Shown here: one piece after another, positions 56,730 to 64,000 of the stretch
Layout of the letters: the number at the start of each line of letters is the position of its first letter
Numbering within the stretch: the stretch's first letter is position 1
Assembly: GCA_907165275.2 (NCBI GenBank)
Contig: OU015653.1
Location: 6,912,001-6,976,000, forward strand
Source: Zygaena filipendulae
Lineage: Eukaryota > Arthropoda > Insecta > Lepidoptera > Zygaenidae
DNA: 64,000 nucleotides
Direction: 5' to 3'
The notes under the pieces: generated by a model
Databases searched by the model: none
What the model saw: only the letters and a program-made list of their open reading frames with translations
What the model was told of the DNA's origin: nothing
Made by a program: the position numbers and the translations under genes

Positions 56730-56991
56730 TATAGATAGATAAGAAAAGATAGGTACGTGATTACTGACAGAATATCTCGGAAAGTCTCACGTTACCTGTG
56801 TGATAAGTAAACACTGACAATTAAGTTAGTAGCTGCCTACGCCTACGCTATAACGAACTATCGTGTGTGTTTCATTGTTGTATAAGTAGGCTTGAAAAGG
56901 TCTTACTTTGGCTCACAAGTGTCCATTAGGAGGCGAGACTGATGTGTAACCCTATATGTTTGACATTTGCCAAGGGCTCGTGCGAGAGAAA
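56730..56991. other. Unique DNA upstream of a small ORF
   Basis: No repeat recognised. It contains tagaaagaaa-like low-complexity words only at its left edge. Confidence 0.25.
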
Positions 56992-57171
56992 ATGGGCCTG
57001 ATAACGACGCTTCTTCTAGTTTTATATTTATCGCCAGGTTCCTATTACACGTTCACACTTCCGAAGTGCCACTACGTATGCGGAATCTCGATACGCACTG
57101 GTTTACGCGGGATCAAAATATGCAAACATTTTATACAATCTGACATCGGTTCCGTGTTACTCGTATATTGA
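56992..57171 (+). CDS. Doubtful small ORF with signal-peptide-like start
   Basis: I do not recognise this product. From ATG 56,992 (context gagaaaATGg, with A at -3) it would encode 59 residues. The first ~17 residues (MGLITTLLLVLYLSPGS) have the shape of a signal peptide. About 40 residues follow with three cysteines (KCHYVC and KICK) and several basic residues. An in-frame ATG at 56,956 gives a longer version without the signal at the N-terminus. Local DNA is less AT-rich than its surroundings and free of repeats. No splice sites, poly(A) signal or homologue support it. Frames of this length arise by chance many times in 64 kb. Confidence 0.15.
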   Translation: MGLITTLLLVLYLSPGSYYTFTLPKCHYVCGISIRTGLRGIKICKHFIQSDIGSVLLVY

Positions 57172-58487
57172 ACATAATATTTAAAAATAGAACTCAGATA
57201 CATTTACATAGCAATTTTGTCTAAAAGATGCTAAAGTATTGCAACATCTATGTAGGTAAATGAAATCATACGGTAGACTTAATTCACCTGGAGTAAATCA
57301 CCTGGGTACATAAGTACTACATAAAATGTAGAAAAATCTAAGTTTCGCAACACAGTAGTTTTACCGCAAAAAGTGGTGAAATACCATGTAATCTTACAAG
57401 ACAGTTATTATGGTTACTGTATCTACTGAAGCTCCTATTTAACAACTTTGTTGTGAGCAAATTGGGCTTCGGTTAAAGGATGCTGTGCCTTTGTTGTTTT
57501 TTGTTGGTTTTGATTAACCATATTTGACTTGAACTTTTTTAATGTCATGGTTTTGGAAAAATATAATAATGTTCAGGTTTGATTTCCTCTTTTTAAAATA
57601 GATAGTTATATGATGACATATAAGTGCCCGAAACTCCATCTAACCACCTAGCAATATACACGTCGCACCGCAGTCAAAGTGTCATTTCCACAAGCGGCCC
57701 CATATAGCGACACCCACCATTAGTTTACATACAAATGGGCATCGTTTTACATAATCCACCGTGTACAATGGCGGTACGTAATTTGTCGCAAACCATGCAG
57801 TGTAGATAAACAAATTGATCGAACCCTAATTATTATTACAGATCCAATAGCAAAGCACCGATTTTTCTTTCGGATAGAGCGGTTTTCAATCGCATCCCGA
57901 TTCCCATTTTTAGTTAGATATCTAACCAAATTCAATGTTAAACTCACAACGAACATTTTAAACTTTAATATTTTTGGGCAGTTTTTACGTTAGTTATCTA
58001 CATACAATCAAGACCAACACGGGGGTTGACACAATAGAACGGTGACTATAACCAGTGGCTAGCACTTACGTACCTATACGGATGTACACTGGACTGACTG
58101 ATCGTACGCGGTAGTATTTTACATATAAATGGTCCTAACCGCAGTTCGTCTAACACAATGGCTTTAATTTGTTCCCTGATTGTATAGATTAAATCAAAAT
58201 TGAAATTCTTGCAAGAGTTCTCAAATACAAGAGCAACCGAACCTAACCACAACTTATCCGCAATCAAGCTTGCTAAAGATGCAAATGGTAGCACATATTT
58301 TTGCATTAGTCACATCTCACGTTTACAAATTCGAAGATTTTAGATTGGTTCATTTCTGTAGTATACATACACCTTTACGTAATTTAAAGTAGGTACCTAG
58401 TAAATCTTTGTAGAACTATTCGGTTCACAAGAGCAGCCGTTGTCTAAATCATATAAGTAGGTATGGCGATCACAAAAAAATCTCATT
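57172..58487. other. Unique DNA
   Basis: The block 57,640-57,960 is repeat-free and less AT-rich than its flanks. A minus-strand frame from ATG 58,306 reaches a good donor-like site (GTAAGT, 58,064-58,069), but there is no independent support. No gene called. Confidence 0.3.
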
Positions 58488-58939
58488 TTCTAGGGTTCAA
58501 TTCCGTACCCACAGGGTAAAACGAGACGTTATTACTAAGACTTCGCTGTCCGTCTGCCCGTCCGTCTGTACGTCTGTTACCAGGCTGTATCGCATGAACC
58601 GTGATAGTTCGACAGTTGAAATTTTCACAGATGATTTATTTCTGTTGTCGCGATAACAACAAGTAGGTACGAAAAAACAGAATAAAATAAATTATTTAAG
58701 GGGGCTCTCATACACGTGATTTTTTTTTGCTCGTTTTTGCTCGACGGCAACAGGTAGACGCTTGAAATATTCACAGAATATTCAGTTATAAATAAACTAT
58801 AAAAATGAATAATTAAATTAAAATAAAACAAATATTTAAGGGGGGTTCCCATACAACAGACATGATTTTTATGCCGTTTTTATAGATAATTGTACGGAAC
58901 CCTTCGTGCGCGAATTCGACTCGCACTTGGCCGGTTTTT
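58488..58939 (+). repeat. 'tagggttccgtacc ... cgcacttggccgg' repeat
   Basis: Opens tctagggttcaattccgtac, with ctgtccgtctgcccgtccgt and gcatgaaccgtgatagttcg. It contains two diverged internal halves that each include an 'aataaaataaa...atttaaggggg' stretch (near 58,680 and 58,830). It ends cgactcgcacttggccggtt. It is widespread in arthropods, non-coding here, and of uncertain class. Confidence 0.75.
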
Positions 58940-59900
58940 ATCCTCAAGATTAATTTTTTTTCTCAAAAGTAAATAATCTCCGTTATTATGGCAAAATTGC
59001 TAATTAGACGAAATTTAACCAAAAGGTATCTTTGGTTATGGTTTCATGAAAAGGTACAGATAAAATTTAACAAAACTTCATAGATATGAAGCAAATCTGT
59101 GTCTATCCAATTAAATTTCATATTCCTCATCCCATTATTTGGAGGCAGGTAAAACGGGATAACATCAGCATGTTTAATAAGAACGATCTCCAACGGTGTC
59201 GCAAACAACTTTGAAACTGGCCCAGCCTCGCGGATGGGGATGACATCTCTTTGAAGATAAAGACGTAAGATAATTTTGCAATTTTCGTGCCGAGACGTTA
59301 GCAATATATACCCCTGTCATGTAGCTCAAATTAACTTTTGATGAGACCACCAACTTTTCATTTGCGGTGACGAATATTCATAGAGACTCAATTCTTGGCA
59401 AAATTTCCTACAGATTTTGATAATAAATTAAATTAATGAAATCGGTGACATATTATACCAAATATAATGAATGGGTAAGAAGTATTTTGAGACGCATATT
59501 GATGGTGGCTAACCTAGTAATTCACAGTACTGTGTAGTTTTTCAGAGGAAAATAATATTATTGAATATAAGTCTTATTACCACCCAAAATATCTAGCAAT
59601 TCAGCAACACAATTTTCATTATCTTTTAATACTATATAATGAGGAGACTTCATGCTGAAGTTATCAAATGGTCAATTTACTTCAATTTAAAATTTGATCT
59701 GAGTGAATTAATTGTATGTTAGTTTAATATAATCTCAAGTATAATCCGTACCAAAAAGATATGATAGGCGACACGTATCTGAGGCTATCCCACCCTATTT
59801 CCAACATATTTTGACTATGACACTATAATGTGAACACCATCTGTTCAATTACACTACACCGACCATTTTTAACTTAGAAATTCAGTAATTTGCAAGGTTT
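58940..59900. other. Unique AT-rich DNA
   Basis: A minus-strand frame of about 86 codons at 59,044-59,304 has protein-like composition but no upstream ATG in frame and no recognised domain. Not called. Confidence 0.3.
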
Positions 59901-60125
59901 TGTTTTTACCGACTTCCCAAAAAGGAGGAGGTTCTCAATTCGACGCGTGTGTTTTTTTTATGTTTGTTACCTCAGAACTCTCGACTGCGTGAACTGATTT
60001 TGATGATCCTTTTTTGGTTTAAAAGGGTATGCTTCCACTTAGGTTTAATTGCCACCAAATCGGGAATCTGATGATGGAATCTTGGAGAAATCGAGGGAAC
60101 TCTTAAAAAATTATAGGCGCATAAT
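59901..60125 (+). repeat. 'accgacttcc' repeat, copy 6
   Basis: Runs from tttttaccgacttcccaaaa through agggtatgcttccacttagg and gccaccaaatcgggaatctg to tggagaaatcgagggaactc. It aligns with 11,553-11,790 over its full length, apart from the final ~60 bp. Confidence 0.75.
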
Positions 60126-61277
60126 AAATTCACCAAAGTTCCATCGTATTAATTAGGTGAAAGATACAGGAATTCATAGAAGACGAATGATCAAACTGTA
60201 ATGAATTTGTTATTTAATAATGGTTAAAAAAACTTACAAAAGAACCTATAATTTTTAATTTTACATCAGTTGCTTAATAGTTTGGGAGCTGGTGGGACTG
60301 TGTAATAATGGCCAAGCATTTTTTTTTATTATTATTATCATCGATATCGGTCAGTCATATCTTTCTATTCTTGCCTGATAAATATCATTGCCCGATAACT
60401 TGCTTGAAAATTTTCCATATTTTATTAGATTACTTGTAATTACTCTTCTTTAGAAGTCATACACGTCGTAAATCCACACGATGGATATGTTCTAGTCTTG
60501 GAGATCGAGCTTGGAATTACGCCTCGCTAAGGCAGTAACTCAACATTCAAGTAATAACTTGAATATAGAAAAGACATCACACAACATCAACATTTCAATG
60601 TCTGCGTTTATGAAAATAAACACGTCAGATGTGACAGGGCTAGAGATGAATTTGTCAATAAAATTATGTCAAACACAAAAATAATCCTCTCGTCATCTAT
60701 TCAGTGACGCACCCCTACTAGTCACGACTTGGAAATGTGGGGAGTTCGTTCAAACACTCAAAGTTGTTCGTATTTAGAGAAGTGTGCAACAAACTCCAGA
60801 AATGGAAGATTATAGACGGTTCTGTATAGGTGATCAGAGCCGTCAACAGGGTGATGTTTGAAAAAGTTGTGGAGGGCGAGGGATGTCGCGTCGGTTGCCA
60901 TGGTTAATAATACCTAGCGGCAGCATACGCCATGCGGCACAAACACGCTGGCGTCGCGTCGTGGGCTATTCCGCCGATATCGAGGACCGTCGCGTTAGCA
61001 ACAGGTCTCCCCCAACAGCGTATCTTTTTATATGATATTATTTCTCATGTCCTTAAAACTTCATGCTAGTGAAAAGATATATCCTATTACAGGATTGGAA
61101 AGGCGAAATTATTTGATGATATGTAATAATAATCGGTACATAATATAATGACATCATTATAATACGTATAGTAAGTATATATTTAATTTTTTCGTTGTTA
61201 GATACGTTAGTTGCTCATCTACGCTACTTTGATTCCCGGTTCTACATGTTGGTGCAACGTAGCGGATGATAAGTATA
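60126..61277. other. Unique DNA with a GC-richer block
   Basis: The block 60,840-61,020 is repeat-free and GC-richer, with an X-box-like GTTGCC-at-GGTTAA at 60,894-60,907. The rest is unassigned AT-rich DNA. Confidence 0.3.
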
Positions 61278-61527
61278 TCTATATATATATAAATTAATGT
61301 TTTGTCCTGGATAACTGACTAATGGATCCAACGCACAGCCTAAACCGCTAATCGTATAGAGACCTGAAACTTAGAGGATGTGTTCTTTGTATGTCGTAGG
61401 CATCCGATAAGAAAGGATTTTCCGAAATTCTACCCCTAAGGGGGTGAATAAGGGGGGCAAAGTTTGTATGGAACAATTCCGCGAAAACTCCGAAATTATC
61501 GCGGGTGAAACCGCGCGGGACAGCTAG
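61278..61527 (+). mobile_element. Lep1-like Helitron, second body type, complete 250-bp copy
   Basis: A^TCTATATATATATAAATTAA starts the element. The body reads aacgcacagcctaaaccgct, gacctgaaacttagaggatg, gtaggcatccgataagaaag, aagtttgtatggaacaattc. The tail is TCGCGGGTGAAACCGCGCGG and acagctag^T. This is the reference copy for this body type. The longest open frame of the window (61,348-61,755, minus) is partly a translation of this repeat. Confidence 0.85.
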
Positions 61528-62465
61528 TATTATAATAAAATACTTGAAATATGGAGTTACATTATTTATAAAGTCGGATATGCATGACGTAGCAAAAGTA
61601 ATTAACTTCACGTCAGCGTCACAGTAAACATAGAGGCGAAGCCTCCAGTGTAGGTACGGGCAGAGGAGGGCGCATTTTGAAGTTACATTTTTAATCAAAC
61701 AGTGACCACGCCCGAGTGTGTCACGTCGCCTATTCATGAGTTGTGTAAGGGGCATCCTCCCGCCGGCTCAATTTGAACTGCGCATGGTAATGGCGTGGAT
61801 ATGGTGTGTGATGTGCCTTGACATATGTCGACCCCGAACATTAAGCGCAACGAAGGGTTGCCGTTTGTGCGTCGTGCGCCGATAATAATGTGTTAATCAA
61901 TGTCGTGCTACACATAGAATTTGTTTAGGTACCTATGCTAAAGACACCCAACACCGAAAAAATAAATATTGTTAGCAAAGTGCTCGATTAAGATGGTGTC
62001 AAATTACAATTGTAAATAGGTAGGTACTCTATTTATACATTGTTTTTAAACATAAGAAGGTGCCTGCCTAATAAAGTCTGAAGTAGGTATGCTACAGGTA
62101 CATAAAGTTTTTACATCAATGGCTACACAGACATATAAACGTAAAATCCGATATTGCTTACATCATAAATGAAACCTTAATGAAAAGTAACATTGGATTG
62201 GAACACGCAAAGTATTTGCATTCATTCACTATCATTACTCGTATATATGAGCCATTTCATTTGCTATAGAGGCAATTTTCTGATGATGGCACGTCATTAT
62301 ATCCTGACATACCTAATGGAGCTTTTTAAGGTGTAAGCGAATAGAACTCGCCGAGCGAATAAAATAATTCTCACCAACAGAAAAATCGGCTTGTTTGTAA
62401 GAAAATAAATGAGAAACTAATATATGTAGCATTAATATGAGGTTTAGGTTTATATATTGCATGTT
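61528..62465. other. Unique DNA
   Basis: The segment 61,600-61,880 is repeat-free and GC-richer. The N-terminal half of a 135-codon minus-strand frame lies here with no recognised domain. The remainder is AT-rich. Confidence 0.3.
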
Positions 62466-62483
62466 TTTATCGATATCGATAAA
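62466..62483. promoter_or_regulatory. Double DRE-type palindrome
   Basis: An 18-bp perfect palindrome TTTATCGATATCGATAAA contains two overlapping TATCGATA words. In insects TATCGATA is the DREF-binding element and is also compatible with BEAF-32. It is common near starts of broadly expressed genes. Activity is inferred only from sequence. Confidence 0.4.
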
Positions 62484-62678
62484 GTTATTTTATTTGCATA
62501 ATAGTTTAATATATTATGTAAATATTTCAGCTAAGAAAATTAGAATAAAATAATAACAATACATTATATGCATAAACTTGCAGATAAACTTTCGATTAAG
62601 TATCGTCCCTGAAAACACATTGCCTACGAAAACATAATTCCACCCATAGCATAAGATCTACTTATAATTAGTTTGAGA

Positions 62679-62692
62679 CCAGGTGGCGCTAT
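62679..62692 (+). promoter_or_regulatory. CTCF-like motif
   Basis: CCAGGTGGCGCTAT fits the core of the insect CTCF motif (AGGTGGCGCTA). It lies 174 bp upstream of the small ORF at 62,866 and is not inside a repeat I recognise. Single motif matches occur by chance, so binding is unproven. Confidence 0.35.
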
Positions 62693-62865
62693 GAGATTAT
62701 GCTCAATTATTATTATTAGATATTAGACCTTTTATTTTGCTTACTACTAGACTCACAATGTGCGCAATTTAGTTGTCTGCACTTTTCATCAAAATGAATT
62801 CGAATTTGAGCTAGTTTGTTTTGTTGCCATTAGAACTTTTCATTAATTATGATGAGGGTTTCAAA

Positions 62866-63036
62866 ATGGAGCCAGAAGATTGGAACTCTCTAATAGAAAT
62901 TGCAAAGATAGTTGTGTTTGGCCTCGTTTATTTCTTCGCATGTACACCTTCCATTTTTTATTTATTAACTCCAAAAACAAATAGGTACATTAACAAAATA
63001 TACAAGACACTTAAAACCGAAATGTTTCGCATGTGA
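62866..63036 (+). CDS. Candidate single-pass membrane micropeptide
   Basis: Unrecognised. ATG 62,866 (context caaaATGg, A at -3) opens 56 codons ending TGA 63,034-63,036. The N-terminus is acidic (MEPEDWNSLIE). One hydrophobic segment spans residues 13-35 or so (IVVFGLVYFFACTPSIFYLL). The C-terminus is strongly basic (KTNRYINKIYKTLKTEMFR). This acidic-hydrophobic-basic layout is what a real single-pass membrane peptide with a cytoplasmic C-terminus would show. The frame is open back to at least 62,821 without an ATG there, so 62,866 is the natural start. A DRE-type palindrome lies ~390 bp and a CTCF-like motif ~180 bp upstream. No clear AATAAA follows. It could be a chance ORF or a terminal exon. 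Confidence 0.3.
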   Translation: MEPEDWNSLIEIAKIVVFGLVYFFACTPSIFYLLTPKTNRYINKIYKTLKTEMFRM

Positions 63037-63421
63037 CTTTTTTTTTGGTTAGGTATTTATTATAATTTATACATATTAGGTACCTATACAATATGATAAA
63101 GCTTGTTTTGAAAAAAAAATTGAAATACAATATATAATTATTAATTTTAAGTTCTTCAGATAAATAATTTAAAAAGGAATATAAACAGATAAATATTCAA
63201 ATTATTTCTGTGCACAAAGAGAGTTAATAGAGCGGCTCATTGCTTTTTCACTTGGTTACCTCAAACACGGATGGATGAGGTAGTTCGCCGGCGACGGCGG
63301 CGATGTAGCCGGCACAATTGTCACTCATCACTCAGTGTCGTCACTAATTGAAAATTCCTGCCAGTTTCATTAAAATCTCGATCGTTTGAAATTAAATATG
63401 TTGGTTGAGATCTAGAATATG
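63037..63421. other. AT-rich DNA with a small GC patch
   Basis: The gccggcgacggcggcgatgt patch at 63,285-63,310 is unassigned. No repeat or gene otherwise. Confidence 0.3.
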
Positions 63422-63797
63422 AAATCCCACCAAAAATGTGAATGTAAAATGTAAAATGATGCCAAGATGAGTCCATATGACGGGCACTATCAAAAAGTTA
63501 TCAGATCTCATGTAGAGCCAAGCTTATAACTCTACACACCTTAACAAGGCGTAACTTCTTAAACTATGCAGTCTACACCTTAGTCAGAATATGTGGCTTG
63601 GCCATTTCGCCCCATTCACACAAGCGTAAGATGAAAAATTTATCCATTGCTAATTACTTTACTGTTATACAAAGGTTCTTGCAGTAACGAAACGGCCAAG
63701 CTACATATTCATATTCTACACCTTAGTGTAGAGTTTGTGAAGTTAGGCCTTGTAGAGATAGGGTGGGTAGAGTTATAAGCTTGGCTTGGTGGGATTT
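63422..63797. mobile_element. Fold-back element B, copy 3
   Basis: Opens aaatcccaccaaaaatgtga and closes gcttggcttggtgggattt. The left arm carries tgtagagccaagcttataac. The right arm carries tgtagagtttgtgaagttag but has lost about 100 bp next to its terminus. Unlike copies 1 and 2 there is no module A beside it, so the fold-back part can move alone. Confidence 0.8.
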
Positions 63798-64000
63798 CAT
63801 ATCTTTATATTTAATCACTGAATTTTAACCATTACTCTTCAGGTCTCACCATCAAAAAATAAAATCATAGCTTAAATACATAATATGATTAAAGATAAGA
63901 AACAATTTTTTTTTTATAGTTGATTTTAATTTTTTGGTTTTGACTTCGCTTTTGACTTTGATTTTATTCAGATTTGATGGCGATTTTATTTTGTTATTAA
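63798..64000. other. AT-rich end of window
   Basis: T-rich with loosely repeated ttttgacttt / tttgatttta words at 63,915-63,990. No feature called. Confidence 0.3.

Noticed and set aside
58070..58306. Minus-strand 79-codon frame ending at a GTAAGT donor-like site
   Set aside because: Weak start context, no recognised domain and no second exon; frames of this size are expected by chance.
59029..59039. miR-9-like seed string tctttggttat
   Set aside because: Match stops after the seed; the only hairpin is a tiny aaccaaa/tttggtt stem, not a precursor.
59044..59304. Minus-strand frame with protein-like composition
   Set aside because: No ATG at its start, no known domain; length within chance expectation.
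61348..61755. Longest open frame in the window (135 codons, minus strand)
   Set aside because: Its C-terminal half is a translation of the Helitron at 61,278-61,527, and the rest has no recognised domain.

Overview
The window looks like a gene-poor, AT-rich stretch (intergenic or deep intronic) of a lepidopteran nuclear genome. I place it in Lepidoptera mainly on its repeats. About twenty-five copies or fragments of short Helitron-like elements of the Lep1 type are present. Their 5' ends start with TC, a CCGCGG-type hairpin lies near the 3' end, they terminate in CTAG, and they sit between A and T. Several other repeats I associate with moths and butterflies also recur, including the 'accgacttccaaaaagg' family and the 'tagggttccgtacc ... 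cgcacttggccgg' family. No complete conventional gene, rRNA, tRNA gene, CRISPR array or operon is visible. Almost all open frames have lengths expected by chance in such DNA.

Layout. 0-11 kb: Helitron copies, two long-inverted-repeat MITEs flanked by TAA (4.08 and 8.19 kb), and unremarkable AT-rich DNA. 11-13 kb: an unclassified repeat, then a mariner-type transposon with matching ends and TA flanks. That transposon has an internal deletion leaving only the N-terminal and C-terminal parts of its transposase. 14-23 kb: more Helitrons, a composite repeat ending in a fold-back element (18.4-19.3 kb), an 81-bp tandem repeat inside a segment bounded by a 19-bp direct repeat (20.36-20.84 kb), and a perfect 20-bp hairpin (23.0 kb). 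24-27 kb: two further inverted-repeat elements. 30-31.5 kb: a tRNA-like SINE next to a broken LINE reverse-transcriptase C-terminus. 35.5 kb: a 236-bp element with TTAA on both sides and CCCTTT ends (piggyBac-like MITE) that interrupts an older repeat. 44.8-45.0 kb: two MITEs side by side. 47-48.2 kb: second copy of the composite fold-back repeat, itself interrupted by another repeat. 51-62 kb: Helitrons and other repeats separated by non-repeat blocks. 63.4-63.8 kb: third fold-back copy.

The best candidates for function outside mobile DNA are weak and stated as such. One is a 56-codon ORF at 62,866 that would encode a single-pass membrane micropeptide, with a double DRE-type palindrome and a CTCF-like motif upstream. 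Another is a 59-codon ORF at 56,992 with a signal-peptide-like start. A few repeat-free, GC-richer blocks (43.48-43.73, 50.04-50.96 and 60.84-61.02 kb) are candidate cis-regulatory DNA. The genes do not form any pathway. The window is mainly a record of nested DNA-transposon and Helitron activity, dominated by non-autonomous elements.
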